DNA of 51,246 nucleotides. Origin: Phycisphaerae bacterium. Its GTDB lineage: Bacteria > Planctomycetota > Phycisphaerae > Sedimentisphaerales > Anaerobacaceae. Positions 34,842 to 44,021 of the stretch are shown here, piece by piece. Under the pieces are notes generated by a model that was not told where the DNA came from, ran no database searches, and was given only the letters and a program-made list of their open reading frames with translations. The DNA lies in the NCBI GenBank assembly GCA_026386805.1, contig JAPLMX010000129.1:1-51246 (forward strand), given 5' to 3'. The translations under genes were made by a program, and so were the position numbers. Positions within the stretch are counted from its first letter, which is position 1. Each line of letters opens with the position of its first letter.

Positions 34842-34971
34842 CGCGGTACAGATTCTGTCATCCTGAGGCGAAGCCGAAGGATCTGGCCACCGAACGCGAG
34901 ATTTCTCTCATTCGCAGCCCAGATCCTTCACTCCGCTGCGCTGCGTTCAGGATGACAGAGCGTGTACCGCG
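34842..34971. repeat. 130-bp inverted repeat of the TCATCCTGA...GGATCTGG family
   Basis: Arms CGCGGTACA-TCTGTCATCCTGA (from 34842) and TCAGGATGACAGA-TGTACCGCG (to 34971) with inner GAAGGATCTGG / CCAGATCCTTC. A related copy is at 41368-41496. Confidence 0.8.
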
Positions 34972-35005
34972 ATAGAGTCTTTCTAAATCCGTATGATATC
35001 ATCGA

Positions 35006-35752
35006 TCAAGCGGAGAACACGTGCTTGGCCATCTTCGGCGGGCGGCCGAGGATGTGGGTGAAGTGACGGATCAGGACCTGCTCGATTTCGTCGAGCGTCG
35101 CCTCACTGGCTTGGGCGAGTTGCTTGATATCGGCCAGGCACTGTGCGGCCTTGGGACTGAGCTGAATCTTGTCGGGAAAGCTCATCTCGCAATCCCGGCA
35201 GATCAGCCCGTTGGCCGAGACACTGAAGTAGATCTCCCGCCCATCCAGCGCAAAGGCTCTCTTGCAGTTGGCGCACGCGCTCAGCATCGGCCGCAGGCCC
35301 ACTTCGTGCAGCAGAACGAATTGCAGCAGGATCAAGCGAATCAGGATGTCCCGGCGTTCCGGCCCCGCTTTGCCCTCTTCGATATCCAGCAGGAATTGCA
35401 CAAAGTGGTCGAAGAGATCGACGTGCGGATCGTATTCCTCGGTCAGCAGGTCCAGCAGTTCCGCCGCCAGCAGGGCGCATTGGAGGGCCGCGAGATTCCG
35501 CCGCAATTCGCCCCGGACCGGCTGGGGCCCAAACTCCGTCAGGGTGGCCAGCGTGTCCTTGTTGAAGCCGGAAAACACGATGTCACCGAAGGAAAGCGGC
35601 TCGAGGGGCCCCTCAAAGGCGGACTTCGGCCGCTTGGAGCCTTTGGCAATCGCCCGGATCTTCCCCCCAAGCCGGCCGAACAACGTCACCACCTGCGACG
35701 TCTCGGAGTAGTCCACCACGCGAAGGCAAATGGCCCGGTCCTTGGTCAGCAT
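35006..35752 (-). CDS. recO: DNA repair protein RecO
   Basis: RecFOR mediator that helps RecA displace SSB. 248 residues: N-terminal OB fold (LTKDRAICLRVVDYSETSQVVTLFGRLGGKIRAIAKGSKRPKS), helical middle, and a zinc-binding CANC...CRDC in the C-terminal part (about residues 160-195). Ends with ILGRPPKMAKHVFSA. Full length. The start lies 2 bases past the stop of the CNNM gene, so the two are co-transcribed. Confidence 0.95.
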   Translation of the reverse strand: MLTKDRAICLRVVDYSETSQVVTLFGRLGGKIRAIAKGSKRPKSAFEGPLEPLSFGDIVFSGFNKDTLATLTEFGPQPVRGELRRNLAALQCALLAAELLDLLTEEYDPHVDLFDHFVQFLLDIEEGKAGPERRDILIRLILLQFVLLHEVGLRPMLSACANCKRAFALDGREIYFSVSANGLICRDCEMSFPDKIQLSPKAAQCLADIKQLAQASEATLDEIEQVLIRHFTHILGRPPKMAKHVFSA

Positions 35753-35754
35753 CT

Positions 35755-37038
35755 CTACGGCTCGACTTCCTTCTGAATCCGGATGCGTTTAACCCGCCTC
35801 GGCTCGGCGGACGAGATCGTGAACTTCAGGTTGTCGTAGTCGAAGCGCTCCCCCGTCTTGGGGATGTAGCCCAGCCGCGAGAAGACGAAGCCGCCCACCG
35901 TGTCGTAGTCTTCATCCTCCGGCAGATCCAGCGAGTACTCGTCGTTCAAATCGTCCACGTACATGCGGGCATCCACCTCGATGGTGGTCTCGTCGATCTT
36001 GCGGCTCGACTCCGGCGCGGTTTTCTCGTACTCGTCGGCGATCGGGCCGACCAGCTCTTCGAGGATGTCTTCGAGCGTGACGATCCCCGCCGTGCCGCCG
36101 TATTCGTCGAGCACGACGGCCAGATGGAGCTTTTGGTTCTGAAACTCGTGGAGCAGTGCTCGCAGAGGCTTGGTTTCCGGCACGAAATAGACCTCCCGCA
36201 TCCGGTCCCGCACGTGGAACTCCTGCGCATTGCGCCCGATCTCGGCCAGCAGGTCCTTGGCGTAGATCAGCCCGATGATATTGTCGATATTCTCCTCGTA
36301 CACGGGAATGCGGGAGTGGCCCGCCTTGTGGATCGTCTCCAAGACCATCGGCAGATCGGCCTCGACGTCCACGGCGACCAGATCGGTCCGGGGCGTCATG
36401 ATTTCACCCGCCGTGCTTTCCCGAAGCTCCAGCACGTTCTCGATCATCTCTTGCTCTTCTTCATCCACGGCCCCCTCCATCCGGTGCTGCTGGAGGTCTT
36501 CGAGGAACTCCTCCTGCCTTTCCTCCTGCTGCTCCTCGGGCGTGGCCTGCGGCACCCCGGCCAACCGGCGCACCAAGCCGTCGTAAAGCTGCAAAATGTA
36601 GACAATCGGGGTCGCCAGAATGGCAAATACGAGCAGGGCGCCATAGGTGCGGCTGATCAGTTTCTCGCCGGCGTACTTCGCCAACGCGTGCGGAAGCGCC
36701 ATGCTGAACACGGAGAAGAGCGCCAGGGAGATGACAAACACGAGAAGATAGGTCCCGGCGTCCAGCCTCCCATACCACTGGGACACCAGCGCCACCAGGA
36801 GCAGCAGGGCCCCGATATTGAATACCAGCCGGTAGAACCCGCAGGCCAGGACCAGCCTATCGGCGCTGGCCGCGATCTTCTCCACAAGCTGCGGCCGCTC
36901 CCGGCCGTTGGCCGCTTTGAACTCCTCCTGCAAGCGGACACGCGAAAAGATCCGCAACGCATTGGCACAGGCGGAGAAAAACGACGTCGCTCCCACGAAC
37001 AGACACGTCCTCAGCACCGCCCAACCGGCAAAACCCAC
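35755..37038 (-). CDS. CNNM/CorC-family membrane protein with CBS pair (hemolysin-C-like)
   Basis: About 427 residues. A DUF21 membrane domain (about 1-150, with segments such as VFNIGALLLLVALVSQWY and LLVFVISLALFSVFSMAL), an acidic linker rich in Glu/Gln (TPEEQQEERQEEFLEDLQQ), two CBS motifs (IMTPRTDLVAVDVEADL; VYFVPETKPLRALLHEF) and a C-terminal CorC/HlyC FAD-like domain (YVDDLNDEYSLDLPEDEDYDTVGGFV). Members act in Mg2+/Co2+ export. Start taken as GTG 37038 because GGGAG sits 6 bases upstream; TTG 37044 is in frame but overlaps that site. It lies between ybeY and recO, a common order. Confidence 0.92.
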   Translation of the reverse strand: MGFAGWAVLRTCLFVGATSFFSACANALRIFSRVRLQEEFKAANGRERPQLVEKIAASADRLVLACGFYRLVFNIGALLLLVALVSQWYGRLDAGTYLLVFVISLALFSVFSMALPHALAKYAGEKLISRTYGALLVFAILATPIVYILQLYDGLVRRLAGVPQATPEEQQEERQEEFLEDLQQHRMEGAVDEEEQEMIENVLELRESTAGEIMTPRTDLVAVDVEADLPMVLETIHKAGHSRIPVYEENIDNIIGLIYAKDLLAEIGRNAQEFHVRDRMREVYFVPETKPLRALLHEFQNQKLHLAVVLDEYGGTAGIVTLEDILEELVGPIADEYEKTAPESSRKIDETTIEVDARMYVDDLNDEYSLDLPEDEDYDTVGGFVFSRLGYIPKTGERFDYDNLKFTISSAEPRRVKRIRIQKEVEP

Positions 37039-37100
37039 GTGCAACTCCCTTTCAACGTCTTCTCAGGCACGGTCCGCCGCGCCGGCGGCACCTACGGTAC

Positions 37101-37556
37101 CTACCATCCGTTATTATATACTAATCCGTAGCCTAAATGGTGAAGAATCTCATCCTCCGTGCGGTGCATCTCCCTCGCCTGCTCGGCGGTAGCGTCGTCG
37201 AAGCCGAGATTATGCAACAGCCCATGCGTGATGTACAGCGCCAGCTCCGCCTGGGCGTCATGCCCGCGCCGGGCCGCCTCACGGACCGCCAGCGCGCCGT
37301 TGACGATCAGGTCGAAGACCTTGGGCTCCCCGGGCTCCCTCTCATCGGATAGATCGAAGCTCAGGCTGTCGGTCGTCCCCTCGTGGCTCAGGAATCTCTT
37401 GTTCAGCACGCTGATCTCGGCGTCATCCACGATGCCGATACTGATCCCGGCCTTGGGAATCCCGAACCGCCTGCAAATCGTCCGCACCAGTTTTTTGAGC
37501 TTCAGCGTATCTGCCGGGAGCTTCTCAAAATGATTTGTGATCTGTACTGCAATCAT
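37101..37556 (-). CDS. ybeY: rRNA maturation endoribonuclease YbeY
   Basis: Metal-dependent nuclease for 16S 3'-end maturation and ribosome quality control. 151 residues: RRFGIPKAGISIGIVDDAEISVLNKRFLSHEGTTDSLSFDLSD then ALYITHGLLHNLGFDDATAEQAREMH. The zinc motif is normally HGxLHxxGYDH; here the third ligand position is Asp (GFDD). ATG 37556 is the only sensible start; the frame extends to 37694 over the 7TM-HD gene. Surrounded by phoH, the HD hydrolase and recO, the usual company. Confidence 0.93.
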   Translation of the reverse strand: MIAVQITNHFEKLPADTLKLKKLVRTICRRFGIPKAGISIGIVDDAEISVLNKRFLSHEGTTDSLSFDLSDEREPGEPKVFDLIVNGALAVREAARRGHDAQAELALYITHGLLHNLGFDDATAEQAREMHRTEDEILHHLGYGLVYNNGW

Positions 37557-37617
37557 CGTTGTGCCCAGCCTACACCGTCCACCTCGCCACGTCGCAATCG
37601 CTTGACGGTCCTCACCC

Positions 37618-39213
37618 TCACGTCTCGACCATCTTCGGCACACCGGTCTTCGGCGTGCGGGAAGGAAACGCATCCGGCGCGGTGGGATAGGCAATGCGTC
37701 CGTGGTAATGGGCCGCCAGGGACTTCGATATGCTCGCTTCGATCTGGCTGAGCTCGCGGAGCGTCAGGTCGCACTCATCGAACTGGCCGTCCTCCAGCCG
37801 CTTCATGGCGATGTTGTGCACGACCGTCTCAACCTTGGCCAGCGTCACATCGGACAAGGACCGGGTCGCCCCTTCCACGCCATCCGCCAGCATGATGATC
37901 GCCGCTTCCTTGCTCTTGGGCCTGGGACCAGCGTAGCGAAACTCGCTCTCGCTCGGAGGCGCCTCGATGAACTTTCTGCTCACTCCGCCCGGCCCCGGCT
38001 CCTCGTACTTTCGTTTGGCCTCGTAATAGAACGGCTCGACCAGGGTCGTGCCGTGGTGCGTCTCGATGAATTGGTGCAGAACGATCGGCAGGCTGAACTC
38101 CTTGGCCATCTCCATGCCGTCCTTGACGTGGCCCACGATGATGAGCTGGCTCATGGCGGGCGAGAGCTCCTTGTGCTTGCTGGTGGAGCCCATCTCATTT
38201 TCGATGAAGTACTTGGGCTTATTGATCTTGCCGATGTCGTGATAGTAGGCCCCGACACGGCACAGCAGCCCGTTGCAGTCAATGGTCTCCGCGGCGGCCT
38301 CGGCAAGCGACCCGATGAGCAGACTGTGGCTGAACGTCCCCGGCGCTTCCATCGCCAGTTTCTTGAGCAGTGTCTGGTTGGCGTCGGAGTAATCCAGCAG
38401 GGTCATGCTCGTCGCGATGCGGAAGACCTTCTCAATCAGCGGCAGCAGACTTTGAATCAGCAGTCCCGCGAGGAAGGCCGCACAGGCATAGTACCCGGCC
38501 GCCTGCAGGGCGGTCATCCAGTTCGGAGGCTCGCCCAGGAAGTTCAAATAGGGCACCGACAAGGCCGTCAGGAAGACGACCGCCGCCGCCAGCGCGCTGA
38601 CCTCCAGCAGCTTCATCCGGGTGCGAATCTCCCTCAGCGTAAAGCAGCAGACGGCCGCCCCGGAGATCATCGTGAGAAACAATCGCATCCCCTGCAACTG
38701 AACGGCCTGGTCAGGCTTGGGCCCCACGGCCAGCGAGGCGAGCACGCAGTACAAGGCGCCCATGCCGATGGCAAACCGCTGGTCATACGCGATGACGAGA
38801 ACGATCGAGGTGAGGATCGCCGTGCCTACCCCCCACCCCAGGCCCCAGAGGGCGTCGCCGCTCGAAAGCGAGCCCAGTTTCGTCACCGCCAGCAGGGCCG
38901 GGAACATCACGACTAGCGCAAAGGCCTTGGCGTGATTGTGCAGCAGGCGGCTCTGGTAATGGCAGACATACAGACCGCCCCCCACCGCCGCGAAGACGAC
39001 GATCGCCGCGGAGGCCGCCAGCGCACGGTATCGTCCCTGCTGCGCCAGGCCGAAGGACAGCACGCCGATGGACAGCGCCACGAACAGCAGCCAAAGCAGC
39101 AGGGAGACGATCACGTCGGCGTCGGCCCAGCGTGAGCACCACAGCGAACGCTCCGCTCCGATATTCCGGCGCACCTGGTCCCGCCGCGGGCTGGTTTTTC
39201 TAAGCAGCGCCAT
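37618..39213 (-). CDS. 7TM-HD family phosphohydrolase (PgpH-like)
   Basis: About 531 residues: a basic cytosolic N-terminus (RKTSPRRDQVRRNIG), about seven or eight hydrophobic segments (residues ~30-280), then an HD domain with HSLLIGSLAE, VGAYYHDIGK, HHGTTLVEPFYYEAKRKY and MLADGVEGATRSL, which supply the metal ligands. PgpH-type proteins hydrolyse c-di-AMP. Unlike Listeria PgpH it lacks the large extracellular 7TMR-HDED domain, so it is shorter. ATG 39213 chosen on family resemblance; GTG 39240 is in frame. Lies between phoH and ybeY as in many bacteria. Substrate not proven. Confidence 0.9.
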   Translation of the reverse strand: MALLRKTSPRRDQVRRNIGAERSLWCSRWADADVIVSLLLWLLFVALSIGVLSFGLAQQGRYRALAASAAIVVFAAVGGGLYVCHYQSRLLHNHAKAFALVVMFPALLAVTKLGSLSSGDALWGLGWGVGTAILTSIVLVIAYDQRFAIGMGALYCVLASLAVGPKPDQAVQLQGMRLFLTMISGAAVCCFTLREIRTRMKLLEVSALAAAVVFLTALSVPYLNFLGEPPNWMTALQAAGYYACAAFLAGLLIQSLLPLIEKVFRIATSMTLLDYSDANQTLLKKLAMEAPGTFSHSLLIGSLAEAAAETIDCNGLLCRVGAYYHDIGKINKPKYFIENEMGSTSKHKELSPAMSQLIIVGHVKDGMEMAKEFSLPIVLHQFIETHHGTTLVEPFYYEAKRKYEEPGPGGVSRKFIEAPPSESEFRYAGPRPKSKEAAIIMLADGVEGATRSLSDVTLAKVETVVHNIAMKRLEDGQFDECDLTLRELSQIEASISKSLAAHYHGRIAYPTAPDAFPSRTPKTGVPKMVET

Positions 39214-39285
39214 ACCACCTGCCCGGCAGAAAATCGCCACGGAGACTTGCCGCCCGACGGCCTGCGTGTATCTGCTTGAATGCCA

Positions 39286-40254
<969 letters not shown>

Positions 40255-40284
40255 TGTCTGCCTGACTTGTTCTTTCTCGTGTCT

Positions 40285-41142
40285 CTACGCCGCCAATTTC
40301 AAGAATACATACGCAAACGGTGCTGCAAACAGCAGCGAATCGACTACATCCAATATACCACCGAAGCCCGGCACGCGGTTCGACGAATCCTTCTGTTGCG
40401 CATCGCGTTTGAGCATCGACTCGGCCAAATCGCTCCATTGGCCGATCACGGCCATACACGCCCCGAAGATCGGGGCGAGCCAGAGTCTCAGTATACCAAA
40501 AACCATGGCAAATGCTATACTTACAATCGTCGCGGCCACGATGGCTCCGGCCAGACCCTCCCAAGTCTTCTTCGGACTGACGCGAGGCGATAGCTTGTGC
40601 CTGCCGAACAGCTTGCCAAATGTATAAGCCCCGATGTCAGAACACTTTACGACAAAAATGAACGTCAAGATCGCCCAGGGGCCACCGTCAATGCGGATCC
40701 CAAGCATGAACGCCCCCAAAAGGCCGAGATACAGCATGGAAAAACAACTGATGCCGCAGTTGGCCAACGCGCCATCGTTGCCAAACTGGAAATGCTGCTG
40801 CAGTAGCATGGCGGCCAGCACAATCGCGACAACCAGGAGAACATACGTTCCCTGAGTGATGTGGATAAGCTGGGGCCAATACCAAGTCGTTGCCAGCAGC
40901 GCCAAACCGATGGCGGCGAGCGGATTGAGCACAACGAGCCCTTTGGCAGCGGCAAGTCTGGAAAGCTCGATGCCGCCGAGACTTAGGATCACGGCCAGCA
41001 AAACCGCCAGCAGCGTCGCCTGAACCCGGCTGTTGTCAGTAGTCGAAGCGGTCAGAGAACCATCAAGCCAACTGTCAAAAATGACAAGGCAAACGAGAAG
41101 GACGGTCATCAAGGACCCGAAAAGTAGTCTGTGCTTGAGCAT
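40285..41142 (-). CDS. cdsA: Phosphatidate cytidylyltransferase
   Basis: Makes CDP-diacylglycerol, the phospholipid precursor. About 285 residues with eight or so membrane segments. The CdsA region reads KCSDIGAYTFGKLFGRHKLSPRVSPKKTWEGLAG, then SMLKRDAQQKDSSNRVPGFGGILDVVDS; in most bacteria the last part is GHGGxLDRxDS, so His and Arg are replaced by Phe and Val. ATG 41142 has GGAG just upstream; an in-frame ATG at 41214 would add 24 residues that lack a membrane signal. Stop lies 30 bases before phoH. Confidence 0.9.
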   Translation of the reverse strand: MLKHRLLFGSLMTVLLVCLVIFDSWLDGSLTASTTDNSRVQATLLAVLLAVILSLGGIELSRLAAAKGLVVLNPLAAIGLALLATTWYWPQLIHITQGTYVLLVVAIVLAAMLLQQHFQFGNDGALANCGISCFSMLYLGLLGAFMLGIRIDGGPWAILTFIFVVKCSDIGAYTFGKLFGRHKLSPRVSPKKTWEGLAGAIVAATIVSIAFAMVFGILRLWLAPIFGACMAVIGQWSDLAESMLKRDAQQKDSSNRVPGFGGILDVVDSLLFAAPFAYVFLKLAA

Positions 41143-41287
41143 GGCTCCGGATGCAAAAAACTCACTGCTACTGTATTCCGCAAGTCCCACGACCACGTGG
41201 TCATAGTATGTCATTACGAGTCGCCAAGCCGCACCCTCGAGTGCCATGCTTACGCTTGCGTGAGCATGTGTTGTCCGTCGGATGGAA

Positions 41288-41311
41288 CATGTCTACCCGA
41301 GCGTAGACATG
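41288..41311. repeat. 24-bp palindrome with CGAG-type loop
   Basis: Arms CATGTCTAC and GTAGACATG around CCGAGC, followed by GCACCC. Similar in build to 43729-43748. Confidence 0.75.
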
Positions 41312-41367
41312 GCACCCAGCAATCTACCCACTGATGCTGCCCCGGCACCCGGCCGAAACGACCCCGT

Positions 41368-41496
41368 TCTTGTCCTGCTGAACGAAGTGAAGCATCTGGG
41401 CTCCGAGTGAAACGAATGCCTGTTATCGCGCTTGGCCCAGATCCTTCGCTGCCGCTCAGAGCCTGCCCTGAGCATAGCCGAAGGGATGACAGAACA
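41368..41496. repeat. Inverted repeat related to 34842-34971
   Basis: TTCTTGTCCTGCTGAACGAAG...CATCTGGG at the left is partly complementary to CCCAGATCCTTCG...GGGATGACAGAA at the right. Confidence 0.65.
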
Positions 41497-41570
41497 GGCG
41501 TAACATGCGGCTGGTAACGGACTTACGGATGCGACAAGCCTTGGTCGCACGCGAAACGCGCCGGCGGCGT

Positions 41571-42395
41571 TCACGATCTTGCCATCTTCGCCGCCTGATC
41601 CAGGGCCGGCGAGCCTGGATCAATCGCACCAAACCTCCGATCTCGACGGGCATAGGCCAGAAGCGCGCTCTCCAGCGACTGTTCGTCAAACTCCGGCCAG
41701 AGAGTGTCGGTCACGTAAAACTCGCTGTACGAGATCTGCCACAGGAGGAAGTTGCTGACGCGAAGCTCGCTGGCCGTCCGGATCAGCAGGTCGGGATCGG
41801 CCAATTCCGCCGTGTACAGGTGCCCACTGATGCACTTCTCGTCAATGTCCTCCAACTCCAGGCGGCCCTCTTTATGGGCTTGTGCAATTGCTTTGGCGGC
41901 ATCGACGATCTCCGCGCGGCCGCTGTAATTGAGGGCCAGGGCCAGCGCCATGCCCGTATTGTTCTTGGTCAGATCCATTGTCTCGTGAAGCGAGTCGCTC
42001 ACCATTTCGGGCAATCCCGCCACTCGACCCAGATGAACCAGCTTGACGTTGTTTCTCATCAGGTTCGGCCGGATCGCGACCAAATAGTCGGCATAGAGGT
42101 GCATCAGGGCGTTGACTTCGGCCTTGGGCCGCTTCCAGTTCTCGATGCTGAACGAGTACAGCGTCAGCGATTGCATGCCGAAATCGACGCAGCACTGGGC
42201 GATCGTCTCCGCAGTCTTGGCCCCCTGCCGGTGCCCTTCGTAGCGGGGCAGATTCTTGCGCTGCGCCCAGCGACCGTTGCCGTCCATGATGATAGCGATG
42301 TTGCGGGGCAACTGCTCCGGGTCCAGCCCGAGCCGCTTCGCCGTCTCGCCGAGTTTCTGGTCCATGGTCTTCACTTGGGCAACGGAATCGCTCAT
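41571..42395 (-). CDS. uppS: Isoprenyl (undecaprenyl) diphosphate synthase
   Basis: Cis-prenyltransferase that makes the lipid carrier for cell-wall and glycan synthesis. About 274 residues: NIAIIMDGNGRWAQRKNLPR (catalytic Asp), YEGHRQGAK, LYSFSIENWKRP, and the C-terminal DLLIRTASELRVSNFLLWQ-ISYSEFYVTDTLWPEF. The usual RTGGE is RTASE here. Start ATG 42395 (AGGTG just upstream) or GTG 42401; both lie directly after the purA stop, so the genes are coupled. Confidence 0.95.
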   Translation of the reverse strand: MSDSVAQVKTMDQKLGETAKRLGLDPEQLPRNIAIIMDGNGRWAQRKNLPRYEGHRQGAKTAETIAQCCVDFGMQSLTLYSFSIENWKRPKAEVNALMHLYADYLVAIRPNLMRNNVKLVHLGRVAGLPEMVSDSLHETMDLTKNNTGMALALALNYSGRAEIVDAAKAIAQAHKEGRLELEDIDEKCISGHLYTAELADPDLLIRTASELRVSNFLLWQISYSEFYVTDTLWPEFDEQSLESALLAYARRDRRFGAIDPGSPALDQAAKMARS

Positions 42396-42401
42396 AAACA
42401 C

Positions 42402-43679
42402 CTATCGCCGGATGATGGTCTGGCTGCGCTTCGGCCCCACACCAATCATCTCGATGGGCTTGCCGATAATCTCTTCGATCCGCCGGACGTAAGCTTGCGC
42501 GTTCTTCGGCAGTTGCTTGAAGGCCGTCGCCTGGCCGATGTCGTCGTCCCAACCGGCCATCTGCTCATAGATGGGCTTGGCCTTGGCCAGCCTGTCGATG
42601 TTGGCCGGGAAGAACGTTCTTCTCTGGCCGTCGATCTCATAGGCCGCACAAAGGCTCAACTCCTTCAATCCGCCGAGCGTGTCCAAATGCAGCATCGCCA
42701 GGGAATCGATCGATCCGATCCTGACGCTGTAGGCGGCGGCGACGACGTCGAACCACCCGCACCGGCGGGGCCGGCCCGTCGTCGTGCCGTACTCGTGGCC
42801 CTTCTCGCGAATATACTGGCCGATCTCGTTGTCCAGCTCGGTCGGGAACGGCCCCGCCCCCACGCGAGTCGTATACGCCTTGGCCACGCCGATGTACTTA
42901 TCGATCATGCGGGCGGGCACGCCGCAGCCGGAGGGCACGCCCAGCGAGCTGGCATTGGAACTCGTCACGTAGGGAAACGTCCCGTGGTCCAGGTCGAGGA
43001 GAGACCCTTGAGCACCCTCGAACAGGACGGACTTGCCTTGGGCAATCGCCGCGTGGAGCCACTCCGTGGTATCCGTCACAAACGGCACAAGCCTGGCTGC
43101 ATATTGCTTGCAGTTCTCCATGACGGTGTCCACACTCATCGGCTCGGCTCCATAAAGAGCGGCGAAGAGCTTGTTCTTGTACTCGAGAATGGTTTGCAGC
43201 TTCTTGTTCAACTCCGGCAGGTCGCGAAAATCGCTCATCCGCACCGCGTAACTGCGGCCCACCTTGTCCGCGTAACACGGACCGATGCCGCGAACGGTTG
43301 TGCCGAGCTTCTGCTTGCCCAGCGATTCCTCGCGCAACTGGTCCTCTCGCTTGTGGTAATCCAGGACGACGTGCGCGTTCTCGCTGATGAGCAGCCGGTC
43401 GTCCAGCGTGATGCCCCGCTTGGCCAGACCGTCAATCTCGCTGATCAGCACCGCCGGGTCCACGACAACCGCGTTGGCGATGATACAGACGACGCCGGCC
43501 CGAACGGAACCGCTCGGGAGCAGGTGCAAGGCAAAGCGCTCGTCGCCGATCACGACGGTATGGCCCGCGTTCGAGCCGCCGCCGTAACGGACCACGATGT
43601 CGCTGTTTTCCGCCAGGATATCGACGACCTTGCCCTTGCCCTCGTCGCCCCACTGCAAACCGACTACGCAAATATTCAT
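42402..43679 (-). CDS. purA: Adenylosuccinate synthetase
   Basis: Converts IMP, GTP and aspartate to adenylosuccinate in AMP synthesis. 425 residues: MNICVVGLQWGDEGKGKVVD (P-loop-like GDEGKGK), YGGGSNAGHTVV, the RGIGPCYADKVGR block, FEGAQGSLLDLDHGTFPYVTSSN, TRVGAGPFPTEL and TTTGRPRRCGWFD are all present. Full length. No ribosome site precedes the ATG on this strand (the bases there read TCTCCTT, the complement of one), so initiation is unusual, though the N-terminus is canonical. Confidence 0.97.
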   Translation of the reverse strand: MNICVVGLQWGDEGKGKVVDILAENSDIVVRYGGGSNAGHTVVIGDERFALHLLPSGSVRAGVVCIIANAVVVDPAVLISEIDGLAKRGITLDDRLLISENAHVVLDYHKREDQLREESLGKQKLGTTVRGIGPCYADKVGRSYAVRMSDFRDLPELNKKLQTILEYKNKLFAALYGAEPMSVDTVMENCKQYAARLVPFVTDTTEWLHAAIAQGKSVLFEGAQGSLLDLDHGTFPYVTSSNASSLGVPSGCGVPARMIDKYIGVAKAYTTRVGAGPFPTELDNEIGQYIREKGHEYGTTTGRPRRCGWFDVVAAAYSVRIGSIDSLAMLHLDTLGGLKELSLCAAYEIDGQRRTFFPANIDRLAKAKPIYEQMAGWDDDIGQATAFKQLPKNAQAYVRRIEEIIGKPIEMIGVGPKRSQTIIRR

Positions 43680-43728
43680 AAGGAGATACTCGTACTTTCC
43701 AACCCACCCAGCCGTAGGTCATGCGTAG

Positions 43729-43748
43729 CATGGGCGCGAGCGCCCATG
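43729..43748. repeat. 20-bp palindrome with CGAG loop
   Basis: CATGGGCG-CGAG-CGCCCATG, upstream of purA. The rest of 43749-43878 holds a small GGTTACG/CGTAACC palindrome (about 43800) and no gene. Confidence 0.75.
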
Positions 43749-43878
43749 GATTCAGAATCACAGGCCGGATGCCCGTGCCACAAAAGACAAAACCATAGTA
43801 GGTTACGTGCGTAACCCCCGGCGGTCAACCAAATTATTCACGCCGCCAAGCCCAAGCCGGCGAACCGGAACAATTGTG

Positions 43879-43906
43879 TTGACAAATCCGACGGCGATGG
43901 CACAAT
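43879..43906 (+). promoter_or_regulatory. Promoter for the second pseudopilin gene
   Basis: TTGACA (43879-43884), 16-bp spacer, CACAAT (43901-43906). It leaves a leader of about 110 bases to ATG 44022. Confidence 0.5.
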
Positions 43907-44021
43907 AGAGAACAGTTGTTGAGACTGAGATAGACGGGCCGACGTTGATTTGCGCACCTTTGAGGAAGTGGATGCCTGTCGGCTCAGACGGTCGCTCGTT
44001 TGGCGGATGGGAGCAAGAGCG

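Larger units (their letters stand above)
41143..41570. other. Intergenic region between uppS and cdsA, filled with palindromic repeats
   Basis: No gene is seen. It holds CATGTCTAC-CCGAGC-GTAGACATG (41288-41311) and a longer repeat of the TCCTGA/GGATCTGG family (41368-41496). The leftward transcript of purA-uppS must cross it to reach cdsA. Confidence 0.6.

Noticed and set aside
41505-43814. 769-codon plus-strand ORF across uppS and purA
   Set aside because: Antisense to two clearly identified enzymes; composition is that of a shadow frame.
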